From contig CBDFFR010000005.1 of the NCBI GenBank assembly GCA_965246845.1, forward strand, positions 1 through 64,000: a DNA stretch of 64,000 nt. The letters run 5' to 3'. Source of the stretch: JBBRMW01 sp965246845. Its GTDB lineage: Bacteria > Chloroflexota > Anaerolineae > Aggregatilineales > UBA2796. Below are positions 43,477 through 51,860 of this stretch, piece by piece. A program made the translations under genes and the position numbers. The notes under the pieces are model-generated. The model worked only from the letters and a program-made list of their open reading frames with translations. It did not search any database and was not told where the DNA came from. Position 1 is the first letter of the stretch. Each line of letters begins with the position of its first letter.

Positions 43477-45471
43477 ATGGCGACAACCTCTCCCCCGCTC
43501 ATTCAGGTCCGCGAAAGCGCGCGCGTGTTCCCCGCCGCGCCGATGAGCCGCACCAATCGCAGGCGGGAAGCGCTGCTGGGGCTGCTTTTCGTCGCGCCTG
43601 TGATGCTTATCGCATTCGTCTTCGAGCTGTTCCCGGTCGTGTATGGCTTCTATATCAGCCTGCAAGACCAGCGCGGCGTGCTGCCGGAAGGCTTCCTCGG
43701 CCTCGCCAATTTCGTGCGCGCGGTTGGCAGCCTCGCCTACATGGTCCCGCTGGCCGTTGCGGTGATCCTCTTCGCCTATAGCTGGAACCTGTACCAGCGC
43801 AGCATCACGGCGCTTGGGCGCGAGTTCCGGCGTTATCTGATCCCCGGTGCGGTCGTTGGCGGGTCGGCCATCGCGGTTTCGGTCGTGGCGTTCCGTTATG
43901 GGCTGGAAAGTACGCTCATTCCGCTGATTGCGCTGGTGATAGGCGTTGGCGTGACCTTCGCGCTTAATGCCGTGCATAAACTCGCCCCGCAAGCCGAAAC
44001 GCGCATGATGCTGAATAGCTGGACCATCGGCCTGTACACGGTCGGCGCGGTGTCATTGATTATTTTTACGTTTTCTGAACTGTACAATTCGCTCGACCCG
44101 GTGTTGAGCCTCGTACCGCGCTACATTGCGGAGGTGAACGGCGCGGCAGCCGCCACCATTGCGCCGCTACCGCCGCAGTTCGTCGCCTTCTTCGCCACAC
44201 TCGGCATGGTCGCGCTGGTGCTATTGATCAACCGCCGCCGCGAACGTCTGGACGATGCCGAACATCTCACACAGCGCGCATGGCTCGGAGTCGCTCGCGC
44301 GCTGCTGATCGTCCTGATTTTCAGTTCGGTGTTATGGGTTCTACTGCAACAGGCGACGCTCTACGACGCGGTGAATGCCTATCGCAACCTGCCCGCCGAT
44401 ACGGTCCGTGCCAAAACGCGCGATCTCGCCGCCGAACTGACGAGCGATCAACGGCTCGCGTTCAGCGCCAGCCGCATCCCGGAGACGGCGGGGCGCATGG
44501 TCGGGTGGGTCGAAGTCTATACCATGCTACTCGGCATCGGCTTCATCGCGCTGGCGTGGTATCTGTGGCAGGGCGCACGCAAGCGCGAGACCACGCCGGG
44601 GATGCTCATCACCCTGTTCGTCGCGATTGCGCTGATGATCGGCGGCTACTTCTTCATCAGCGAACTGCCGACCGCGCTGGCACGCGGCGACAAAGCCTAT
44701 TACGACTCGCTGATCCGCACCGTCACCTATGCGCTCGGCACGGTCCCCTTTCAGCTTGGCATTGGCCTCGCGCTCGCGTACCTGCTGTTCCACGAGGTCA
44801 AGCGCGGCAAGGCGATTTACCGCCTGATTTTCTTCCTGCCGTATATCGCGCCGACAGTCGCGACTGCTGCCGTCTTCGCAATGATCTTTTCGAGCAACCC
44901 GATCAGCCCGGCCAACCAGTTCATGAAAAACATCGGTGTCGGTCCGCAGGAATGGCTGCAAACCACGAAGGGCTTATTCGAGGTGATCGCGAACCAGATT
45001 CGCCCCGGTACGCAGCTCCCATATTTTCTAATCGGTCCGAGCCTGCCGCTGCTCTCCGCAATTCTCTTCGCGATCTGGGTCTTCAGCGGCTACAACGCGG
45101 TCGTCTTCATGGCCGGGCTGGGCAACGTCCCGAAGGAAATCTACGAGGCCGCGCAGGTCGATGGCGCGAACCGCTGGACGATCTTCCGACGGATCGTGTT
45201 CCCGCTCATCTCCCCGACGACCTACTTCCTGACGCTGCTCGCGATCATTGGCACGTTCCGCACCTTCACGCATATCTGGGTACTGCGCTCGGATTTGCGC
45301 GGTGGGATCGATACCGCGATGATCTACATCTATGAGACGATCCAGTTCCCGACGCCGCCCAACCGCACGCAGCCCTACGCGGCGGCACTCTCGTTCCTGC
45401 TTTTCGGGATCATCCTGATCCTCACCATCGTCCAGAATCGCTATTCGCGTGACAGGGTGTTCTATGGCTGA
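43477..45471 (+). CDS. MalF-type sugar ABC permease with a large membrane insertion
   Basis: The protein has 664 residues, where MalF-like subunits have about 300. TM1 (ALLGLLFVAPVMLIAFVF, about 32-60) and the GLANFVRAVG block are normal. Then about 320 residues with some eight predicted hydrophobic helices intervene (about 85-400), before the family sequence resumes with YYDSLIRTVTYALGTVPFQLGIGLALAYLL. The EAA loop is intact (EIYEAAQVDGANRWTIFRRIVFPLISP), so the core should still contact an ATPase. The insert lies between TM1 and TM2 of the core. The next gene, a MalG-type permease of normal size, overlaps by 8 nt. No binding protein or ATPase is adjacent. Confidence 0.88.
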   Translation: MATTSPPLIQVRESARVFPAAPMSRTNRRREALLGLLFVAPVMLIAFVFELFPVVYGFYISLQDQRGVLPEGFLGLANFVRAVGSLAYMVPLAVAVILFAYSWNLYQRSITALGREFRRYLIPGAVVGGSAIAVSVVAFRYGLESTLIPLIALVIGVGVTFALNAVHKLAPQAETRMMLNSWTIGLYTVGAVSLIIFTFSELYNSLDPVLSLVPRYIAEVNGAAAATIAPLPPQFVAFFATLGMVALVLLINRRRERLDDAEHLTQRAWLGVARALLIVLIFSSVLWVLLQQATLYDAVNAYRNLPADTVRAKTRDLAAELTSDQRLAFSASRIPETAGRMVGWVEVYTMLLGIGFIALAWYLWQGARKRETTPGMLITLFVAIALMIGGYFFISELPTALARGDKAYYDSLIRTVTYALGTVPFQLGIGLALAYLLFHEVKRGKAIYRLIFFLPYIAPTVATAAVFAMIFSSNPISPANQFMKNIGVGPQEWLQTTKGLFEVIANQIRPGTQLPYFLIGPSLPLLSAILFAIWVFSGYNAVVFMAGLGNVPKEIYEAAQVDGANRWTIFRRIVFPLISPTTYFLTLLAIIGTFRTFTHIWVLRSDLRGGIDTAMIYIYETIQFPTPPNRTQPYAAALSFLLFGIILILTIVQNRYSRDRVFYG

Positions 45472-46408
45472 TCTTGCTCAACGCGCGCCCGCCGCCCCGC
45501 CGCTCCCGTTCGAGAGTGTAGTCGGCAGCAACCAGCGCCGCTTCAACTGGTATCGTGGCGGCGTATACGTGATTCTCAGTCTGGTAGCGCTGATCTACAT
45601 TTTGCCTTTTGTGTGGATGCTCGGTAAATCCCTGCAAAATTCTTTTGAAGCGAACTACACCACGAATATCGTGCCGACGCTGGAATGGGCGACTGGCAAC
45701 TATGGGGAAGTCCTATTCGGCTCGACCGATGTAGGTATAAATAACCAGTTCATCCGCTTTTTGGGGAACACGGTCGCGCTGGAAGTGCTATCCGTCACGA
45801 CGCAGACCGTGATCTGCGTGATGGCGGCCTATGCCTTCGCGCGGATGACGTTCCCTGGTCGCGATCTGATGTTCGGAATGCTGCTGCTTACGCTTTTCGT
45901 GCCGAGCGTGATCCTGCTCGTCCCGAACTTCATTATCGTCACACGGATCAGCCAGGGATTTGAAGCAATTCATCCCTCACTCAAGTGGCTCGACAGTTGG
46001 CCGGCGCTTGTGATTCCGTTCCTCGCGAATACGTTCAGCATTTTTCTCCTGCGCCAGTTTTTCAAGCAGCTTCCCGATGAACTGTGGGACGCCGCACGAA
46101 TCGATGGCTGCGGTCATCCGCTGTTCCTGACACGCATCGTCGTCCCGATTTCCGGCGCGTCTATTATGACGACAATCCTGTTCGCGTTCGTCGGCGTGTG
46201 GAGCGCGCTGGAGTGGCCGATCCTCGTCACTTCAAGCAACAACTGGCGGCCTATCGCGGTAGCGTTGTCGGCGTTCCGCTCCGAAGGCGGGACGAAACTT
46301 AACCTCGTGATGGCCGCCTCCGTGATTTCACTAGTGCCGATTATGATCCTCTACCTGTTCACTCAGCGCTTTTTTACGCAGGGAATCTCAACAACTGGCC
46401 TCAAGTGA
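45464..46408 (+). CDS. MalG-type sugar ABC permease
   Basis: The 314-residue product from ATG 45464 overlaps the MalF-type gene by 8 nt. Six membrane helices and an intact EAA loop (LPDELWDAARIDGCGHPLFLTRIVVPISG) identify a carbohydrate-uptake permease (CUT1 type). An N-terminal cytosolic extension of about 35 residues precedes TM1 (VILSLVALIYILPFVWMLGKSL). It should pair with the enlarged MalF-type protein and a CUT1 ATPase such as MsmX/UgpC encoded elsewhere. The specific sugar cannot be told. Confidence 0.93.
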   Translation: MADLAQRAPAAPPLPFESVVGSNQRRFNWYRGGVYVILSLVALIYILPFVWMLGKSLQNSFEANYTTNIVPTLEWATGNYGEVLFGSTDVGINNQFIRFLGNTVALEVLSVTTQTVICVMAAYAFARMTFPGRDLMFGMLLLTLFVPSVILLVPNFIIVTRISQGFEAIHPSLKWLDSWPALVIPFLANTFSIFLLRQFFKQLPDELWDAARIDGCGHPLFLTRIVVPISGASIMTTILFAFVGVWSALEWPILVTSSNNWRPIAVALSAFRSEGGTKLNLVMAASVISLVPIMILYLFTQRFFTQGISTTGLK

Positions 46409-46463
46409 GGTATAATTATCCCGTGCGCGTCGGCTGAATTCCCCACGCGCCGGGATGTGATGT

Positions 46464-46817
46464 ATGACCAATTTTCTGAAAAATATCGCTCGCGTTTTCT
46501 CCGGCAATCCGAACAGGCCGGGAGCCGACGGCGGGCTGTACTATTATGTGAAGTCGCACCGCTGCGACGAAGTGATCCGCATCCGCATCAACCCCATGAA
46601 CGACCTCTCCAAACGCGACAACGAGCGCGGCGAAGAAGGTGATGATCTGTTCGCGCGCAAGGTCGTCGTCGGGCGCAAGTGCTTTGACCGCATGGAAGCA
46701 GAGTTCATCTTCGATAAAGACCGCCGCCTCAAGCACAAAGAGGTGATGGGCGGCGTGTTCGTGGATACGGAAGCGTATGCACAATATCAGGAATCGCAAG
46801 GCGAGGCAGAGGAGTAA
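46464..46817 (+). CDS. Small conserved protein of unknown function
   Basis: This 117-residue, hydrophilic, charged protein has no signal peptide. It contains a YYVKSHRCDEVIRIRINPMNDLSKRDN block, then DDLFARKVVVGRKCFDRMEAEFIFDKDRRLKHKEVMGGVFV. The two single cysteines and the basic-rich beta pattern might bind a metal or nucleic acid, but I recognise no family with certainty. ATG 46464 follows a GATG-rich stretch with a weak ribosome site, and TATAAT lies 48 nt upstream (46411). It is followed after 3 nt by an antitoxin gene, so it could be co-transcribed with the toxin-antitoxin pair. Confidence 0.6.
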   Translation: MTNFLKNIARVFSGNPNRPGADGGLYYYVKSHRCDEVIRIRINPMNDLSKRDNERGEEGDDLFARKVVVGRKCFDRMEAEFIFDKDRRLKHKEVMGGVFVDTEAYAQYQESQGEAEE

Positions 46818-46820
46818 ATC

Positions 46821-47066
46821 ATGACCGATGTAACATTCGCAAAGGTCCGGGAATTGGTGGAGCAAATGCCCACCGAAGAGCGTACGCAACTCAAGGCATG
46901 GCTTCGCGATAAGGATTTAGAAGAGGAGGCGCTCAGGACGCTACCCAACCCGCTGACGATGGAGTCGATGTATGGGTTTTGGAAGCATACCCGTGTGACT
47001 GATGAAGACCTGGCGGAGGCGAGCGCGGCGGTCACTGCGGATTTTGAGAAACGAGCTGCTGAATGA
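46821..47066 (+). CDS. Putative antitoxin of a PIN-domain toxin
   Basis: This 81-residue, acidic and helical protein (MTDVTFAKVRELVEQMPTEERTQLKAWLRDKDLEEEAL) is of the kind usually found before VapC-type toxins in Cyanobacteria and Chloroflexota. Its stop overlaps the toxin start by 4 nt (ATGA). It has no ribbon-helix-helix motif that I can see, so regulation of its own promoter by DNA binding is unproven. The identity rests mainly on context and size. Confidence 0.75.
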   Translation: MTDVTFAKVRELVEQMPTEERTQLKAWLRDKDLEEEALRTLPNPLTMESMYGFWKHTRVTDEDLAEASAAVTADFEKRAAE

Positions 47067-47461
47067 TCATAGCGGTTGCAGATACCCATGCGATTTTGTG
47101 GTATCTGGACGGTGATCCTCGCCTTTCCGCAGATATGCAGCGCTATTTTCAGGAAGCAGCGCGTGCGCAAAACCAAATCGCCGTCTCTTCAATCACGTTT
47201 GTAGAGAGCGTTTTTCTAGTCGAGAGGGGCAGAATTTCGCCGCTGGAATTTACGCAGCTACGCCTGTTCGTTCAGCTACAAACTGCCTACGTCGAAATTC
47301 CTGTGACCATTGCCATTGCGGATGCTGTTTCGCGTATAAGCCGCGAAAAAATCCCGGAAATGCCCGACCGCGTAATCGCCGCAACATCAATTTTGCTGGG
47401 CGTCCCAATCATCACCGCCGATTCAAAAATTCAGGCGTCCGGCCTGCGCTTTATCTGGTAA
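47063..47461 (+). CDS. vapC: PIN-domain toxin (VapC family ribonuclease)
   Basis: This 132-residue protein has a PIN fold: Asp7 in AVADTHAILWYL, an acidic Glu in SITFVESVFLVE, Asp in EMPDRVIAATSILLGVPIITADSKI (the MPDRVIAA signature), and the closing Asp in TADSKI. VapC toxins cut specific RNAs, usually tRNAs or rRNA, with Mg2+. Translation is coupled to the antitoxin. The four acidic residues expected for activity are all visible. It is followed 9 nt later by the exonuclease-helicase fusion. Confidence 0.9.
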   Translation: MIIAVADTHAILWYLDGDPRLSADMQRYFQEAARAQNQIAVSSITFVESVFLVERGRISPLEFTQLRLFVQLQTAYVEIPVTIAIADAVSRISREKIPEMPDRVIAATSILLGVPIITADSKIQASGLRFIW

Positions 47462-47470
47462 CAACTCCCC

Positions 47471-50155
47471 ATGCAACAAACTATCGTCGCGCTGGACCTC
47501 GAAACGACAGGTCTGGATGCCCACAAAGACGCAATCCTCGAAATCGGCGCGATTAAATTTCGCGGCAATGAGGTCCTCGGTACGTTTGAAACGCTCGTCA
47601 ACCCGGAGCGTAACATCCCGGAAGTGGTGCAACGCCTGACCGGGATCAAGCCCGCCGACGCCGCCAAAGCGCCGCGCCTTGCGGACGTGCTGCCGCAGTT
47701 CATTGAATTCGTCGGCGACGCGGATGTCCTCGGCCACTCGGTCCGCTTCGATCTCGGTTTTCTGGAGGCGAACGGCTTCAAGTCGGGCGGTCACGTCATC
47801 GATACCTACGAACTCGCGTCCGCGCTGCTGCCCTCTGCCGGGCGCTACAACCTGCTTGCGCTGACGCAAATGCTGAATGTCGTCGCGGAAGGCGATTATC
47901 ACCGCGCGCTGACCGATTCGATTGCGACGATGCAGCTTTACAACGTGCTGTGGGAACGCCTCACGAACGACGTACCGCACGCTGTCGTGCAGGAAGTCGT
48001 GCGCGCCGCGAAGGGACTGGGCTGGCTGGGTGAAGCGCCGTTTGTATGGGCAGCAAGCGATCAGCCGTCAGCGATCAGCCGTCAGCAATCAGCAAAAAGC
48101 GATCAGCCGCCAGCCACCAGCTTCCAGCCGCAGAGCCAACTGCCAATTGCGGATGATGCAGCAAGTCAGGCAATATCGGAAGCGTTAGAAATTGGCGGGG
48201 CGGTCCTACTGGAAATTCCGGCGGCGGTCGAGCGTATGGCGGGGCTGCTGCGCGCCGCGTCCGAGTATGCGTTGAAGCACGGGGAGCAGGTCGGCATCGC
48301 GACCTTCGATTTATATACGAACGAGCATCAGCGGACATTGTACGAAGCCGCCCGCGAGCAGGGAACGAATGCGGTCATCATGAAAGCCCGCGCCGATTAC
48401 CTGTGTCCGCGACGGCTGGAAACGCTGCGGCGGCGACCGCCCACGAGCATCGAAGAACTGCGTGTCCTCGCCAAAATTCTGGTCTGGGGCGAGCAGGCGC
48501 TTACGGGCGACCGCGACGGAATTTCGCTGCGCGGTCCGGCAGAGGCGCAGGCGTGGTATCGCCTCAGCGCGGCGGATGAAGGCTGCGCGCTTGACCGCTG
48601 CGAAACGCAAACGGGTGGTGCGTGTCCGTTCTATAAAGCGTGCAAGGCCGCGCAAGCCGCGCCGCTCGTGCTGATCGATCAGGGATTGCTCTTCGCAGAT
48701 ACAGCAGGCATAGCGCCGATCCTGCCGCCGCTCGACCGTCTGATCATCGAAGACGGCCACCATCTCGAAGAATCCGCGACGGCGGCGCTCGGCAAGCGGC
48801 TTGAACTCCCCGAATTGGGACGGCTGTTCGCCGATTTTGGTTCGCTGGGTGGCGGTCTCTTCGCAGACCTGTTTGCGGTGATCGACCCCGCCCTGAGCGA
48901 CAAGCAGCGCGACAACACGCGCGGCTATCTGGATGTGCTGTCGCAATCCGTGCGCGCGATGAACAAGCACACTGCGAGCCTCTTTGAAGCCTTCGCGAAT
49001 GTGTTGAAAGAGGAAGGTCCGGCGAAGAGCGATTACCTGACACAGTTGCGGCTCACCCCCGCACTGCGCGACCGCGCCTCGTTTGTCGGGGTGCGCGCGG
49101 CGTGGTCGGTCCTCGCGGAGTTCATGTCCGATGTCAGTTCCGCGCTTGGCAAGCTGGCCGACCGCATGATCGCGCTGCGCGACCGCCTCAACGATCCGGC
49201 CTTCCCGGATGTTGTCGCGGCAGCACACGCCGGAGCCGCACACCTGCACGCCGCGCAAACGCTGCTTGCGGAGTTCATCGAAACACCCGCACCGAATACG
49301 CTCTACTGGCTGGAAATGGGCGGCGAACAGTCGATCCCGACCCTGCGCGCCGCGCCCCTGCAAATCGGTCCGCACGCGGCGAAAGCGATCTGGAACCGCC
49401 GTAGTGCGGTCCTCGTGAGCAGCACACTCCAAGCCGGGAACGGCTTCGAGTACATCAAGGAACAGCTTGGCGCGCCGCCGCTGCTCACCGAGCGGACCGT
49501 CGCGAACCCCGCTGATACGAAAAAGACGCTGCTGTACCTGCCGAACGACCTGCCCGAACCGAACGAGCGCGATGCCTATCAAAAGGCAATCGACCGTGCG
49601 CTGATCGAGCTGGCGGCGGCGCTGGATGGCCGGACGCTCGCGCTTTTCACCGGGTCCGGGCAGGTGCGCCAGACAGCGGGCGACATCGAGGCGCGGCTCG
49701 AACTGAGCAAAATCGCGGTGCTGGATGGTGCGGATGGCTCTGGCCGCAAGGCGCTCTCCGATAGCTTCAACGCCTCGTCGCGCGCCGTGCTGCTCGGCGG
49801 CAAAGCCTATTGGGAAGAGGCCGAACTCGACCCCGATGCGCTGGCTGCGCTCGTCCTGACGCGGCTGCCCTTCGGCGCACCGGGCGAACCGCTCACGGCG
49901 GCGCGCGGCGAACTCTACAAGGAATCGTTCAATCAATTCTCCGTGCCGGATGCGATCCTCAAGTTCCGGCAGGGCTTCGACCGCCTCACCCGCGCGCGGG
50001 TCGGGCGGCGCGGCGTGGCTGTCGTGATGGACAAGCGGCTGACTAGTAAAGGCTACGGCACGGCCTTTCTCGAAAGTCTGCCACCGTGCGAGGTCGTCCG
50101 GGGACCGCTCGCGGACCTCGCCAAAACAGCGAAAGCATGGGTAGGAACCGACTAA
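47471..50155 (+). CDS. DnaQ-type 3'-5' exonuclease fused to a DinG-like helicase with lost ATPase motifs
   Basis: Residues 1-165 form a DEDDh exonuclease with all catalytic residues visible: Asp9, Glu11 (ALDLETTG), Asp94 (VRFDLGF), His144 and Asp149 (HRALTDS). The remainder is XPD/DinG-like. It keeps Fe-S-type cysteines (C312, C372, C377, C385, C391). However, the Walker A GTGxGKT position (about 245-255) reads LEIPAAVERM, and the DEAH box reads IEDGHH. Motif VI is QGFDRLTR, not the usual QGFGRLIR. Bacillus/Staphylococcus DinG is known to have the same exonuclease fusion, and S. aureus DinG acts as a nuclease. Here the helicase ATPase appears dead. ATG 47471 follows vapC at 9 nt. A repeat-derived linker lies between the domains. 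Confidence 0.85.
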   Translation: MQQTIVALDLETTGLDAHKDAILEIGAIKFRGNEVLGTFETLVNPERNIPEVVQRLTGIKPADAAKAPRLADVLPQFIEFVGDADVLGHSVRFDLGFLEANGFKSGGHVIDTYELASALLPSAGRYNLLALTQMLNVVAEGDYHRALTDSIATMQLYNVLWERLTNDVPHAVVQEVVRAAKGLGWLGEAPFVWAASDQPSAISRQQSAKSDQPPATSFQPQSQLPIADDAASQAISEALEIGGAVLLEIPAAVERMAGLLRAASEYALKHGEQVGIATFDLYTNEHQRTLYEAAREQGTNAVIMKARADYLCPRRLETLRRRPPTSIEELRVLAKILVWGEQALTGDRDGISLRGPAEAQAWYRLSAADEGCALDRCETQTGGACPFYKACKAAQAAPLVLIDQGLLFADTAGIAPILPPLDRLIIEDGHHLEESATAALGKRLELPELGRLFADFGSLGGGLFADLFAVIDPALSDKQRDNTRGYLDVLSQSVRAMNKHTASLFEAFANVLKEEGPAKSDYLTQLRLTPALRDRASFVGVRAAWSVLAEFMSDVSSALGKLADRMIALRDRLNDPAFPDVVAAAHAGAAHLHAAQTLLAEFIETPAPNTLYWLEMGGEQSIPTLRAAPLQIGPHAAKAIWNRRSAVLVSSTLQAGNGFEYIKEQLGAPPLLTERTVANPADTKKTLLYLPNDLPEPNERDAYQKAIDRALIELAAALDGRTLALFTGSGQVRQTAGDIEARLELSKIAVLDGADGSGRKALSDSFNASSRAVLLGGKAYWEEAELDPDALAALVLTRLPFGAPGEPLTAARGELYKESFNQFSVPDAILKFRQGFDRLTRARVGRRGVAVVMDKRLTSKGYGTAFLESLPPCEVVRGPLADLAKTAKAWVGTD
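48060..48125. repeat. Degenerate CAGC/ATCAGC repeat inside the exonuclease-helicase linker
   Basis: Eight copies or near-copies of the words ATCAGC, GTCAGC and CCAGC run from 48060 to 48125, read in frame as DQPSAISRQQSAKSDQPPAT. Such repeats are common between genes in Chloroflexota and cyanobacteria. Here the repeat forms a flexible linker of about 25 residues between two domains. Confidence 0.6.
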
Positions 50156-50518
50156 ATGCGAACTCCCGCAGGCAAGGAATGCCCGCACTATTACGCCGAT
50201 TTTCACCGGGGGCGGCAGAAACAGGAATGCCGCCTCGCCGAAGCGAACCCCGACTCCGCGACATGGAACCCGAAGGACTGCGCGCGCTGCCCGGTCCCGG
50301 ATATTCTCGCCGCGAATGCGAGTCTGTACCTGCGGTTGCGCCTGACGATCAAGCCGGGCGTGCTGGGTATCGGGCGGCGCAATCAGGTGGACGCGACCTG
50401 TTCCAAGCACAATATCAAAATCGACGACCCAATTGTGGGCTGCCCGCTCTGCAACGCCGAACGCCCTGGCCTGAACGCCTTCATCGACGCGCTGGAAAAG
50501 AAAGACGGCGGGTCATGA
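50156..50518 (+). CDS. Cys-rich small protein, probable metal-binding
   Basis: This 120-residue protein begins right after the stop of the fusion gene. It has eight cysteines in CPHYYAD, ECRLAEAN, CARCPVPDI, TCSKHNIKI and CPLC. The CxxC and CxxH-type spacing suggests one or two zinc or Fe-S sites. No enzyme family is recognised. It overlaps the next gene by 4 nt, so it belongs to the same operon as the exonuclease fusion and the HAD-DinB protein. Conserved Cys near both ends and a short core (YLRLRLTIKPGVLGIGRRNQVDATCSKH) leave its role open. Confidence 0.7.
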   Translation: MRTPAGKECPHYYADFHRGRQKQECRLAEANPDSATWNPKDCARCPVPDILAANASLYLRLRLTIKPGVLGIGRRNQVDATCSKHNIKIDDPIVGCPLCNAERPGLNAFIDALEKKDGGS

Positions 50519-51735
50519 TTCGCGCGGTCCTGTTCGACCTCGATGATACACTGCTGCGCCTCAGCACCGACGCCTTTTCGCGCAAATACATCGCGGCGCT
50601 TGGCGGGGCGTTGATGACCGCGCATCCGACGATCAGGCCGGAAGCCTTTCAGGGCGCGGTGCGCAGCAGCATCAAAACGACGGCGGCGAACACGGACCCC
50701 ACGCGCACCAATGGCGAGAACATGAACGCCGCCTTCGCGAGTGCGCTCGCTCTCTCTGAAGCAGAAATTGCGAGCGCATTTCATGGTTTCTACGAAAGCC
50801 AATACGCGGGGCTGCGCGCGGAAGCTGACCCGATGCCCGGCGCGCGCGAGCTGGTCGCCACGCTGGCAGACGAAGGGTATACGGTTGTTGTGGCGACGAA
50901 CCCGGTTTTTCCGCGTGGTCCAGTCATGGAACGGCTGCGCTGGGCGGGCTTCGATACGGAAGCGCTTCCCTTTGCGTGGGTGACGACGATGGACAACATG
51001 CACTTTATCAAGCCAACGCCACATTATTACGAGGAAATCCTCGCGCGCGTCGGAGTCGAAGCGGAAGACGCACTGCTCGTTGGCGACGATCTGAACAACG
51101 ACATCCTGCCCGGCACGGCGGCGGGTCTCGCGACGTACTGGATAAATGAAGACATGCCGCCGGAAGGCTATCACCCTAACGCGCACGGCAGCATGACCGC
51201 GCTTGCGGACCGTGTGCGCAATGGATGGCTACGCGAACTCGCGCCGCGTCCCCGTACTACAGCGCAGGTCGCGCCCCGGATGCTGGGCAACCTAGCCGCG
51301 CTGGATGGCCTCGCGCGCGAACTGCAACCCGCGATGTGGATGCTGCGCCCCTTCCCGGAAGAATGGACCGCGCTCGAACTCGTCCAGCATCTACTGGAAT
51401 GGGAAACGCGCGTGCAGCGAGCGCAGATTTTGCGGGCGCTTCAAGAAGATAACCCGTTTTTGCCACCCGCCCCGACGCCACCGGGTCCGAACACGCGCGA
51501 CCTCTCAGCGAGGCTGGGTCCGCAAGTCCTCGCGGAGTTCTTCGCGGCACGGCGCGAGACGCTTGCCCTGCTCGCGACCCTGACGCCGGAGCAATGGGCG
51601 CGCCCCGCCCGGCACGCGCTGTTTGGTCCCGTGACGGTGATGGAACTGGCGCATTTCACGGCGCGGCATGATCGGCTACATATCAATCAATTTTGCGAAT
51701 TAGTGGGTGCGTGCCGGGAGCGTGCAGTGCGCTGA
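50515..51735 (+). CDS. HAD-like hydrolase fused to a DinB-like four-helix domain
   Basis: The 406-residue product starts at ATG 50515, overlapping the preceding stop by 4 nt. The frame is open far upstream, but that part overlaps the fusion gene and has no domain. Residues 1-225 are a HAD hydrolase: DLDDT (motif I), ATNPVF (motif II), FIKPTPHYY with the motif III Lys, and GDDLNND (motif IV), with a long cap. Residues about 255-400 form a DinB-type bundle with conserved His (VQHLLEWET, HFTARHDRLHINQF), as in metal-dependent thiol-transferase-like proteins. The fusion of these two is unusual. The pair may act on the same phosphorylated substrate. Confidence 0.82.
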   Translation: MIRAVLFDLDDTLLRLSTDAFSRKYIAALGGALMTAHPTIRPEAFQGAVRSSIKTTAANTDPTRTNGENMNAAFASALALSEAEIASAFHGFYESQYAGLRAEADPMPGARELVATLADEGYTVVVATNPVFPRGPVMERLRWAGFDTEALPFAWVTTMDNMHFIKPTPHYYEEILARVGVEAEDALLVGDDLNNDILPGTAAGLATYWINEDMPPEGYHPNAHGSMTALADRVRNGWLRELAPRPRTTAQVAPRMLGNLAALDGLARELQPAMWMLRPFPEEWTALELVQHLLEWETRVQRAQILRALQEDNPFLPPAPTPPGPNTRDLSARLGPQVLAEFFAARRETLALLATLTPEQWARPARHALFGPVTVMELAHFTARHDRLHINQFCELVGACRERAVR

Positions 51736-51860
51736 TCATGAACCGAGAGGCTGATTTCGGCGTATAAGATCGATACATTCACTTGTTCGCACTATCACGC
51801 TTTCGCTCTGGAGTGTGTCATCTTTCAATTGAAGCAACTGCCAGAATTCACAGCGGGGGG

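Noticed and set aside
48311..50410. 699-codon open frame on the minus strand opposite the exonuclease-helicase fusion
   Set aside because: The product is Arg/Gly/Ala/His-rich with no motif, and the plus-strand frame has clear exonuclease residues and a ribosome site.
50086..50514. Extended N-terminus for the HAD-DinB protein
   Set aside because: The upstream frame overlaps the exonuclease fusion and the Cys-rich gene in another frame and has no HAD sequence; ATG 50515 overlaps the previous stop normally.
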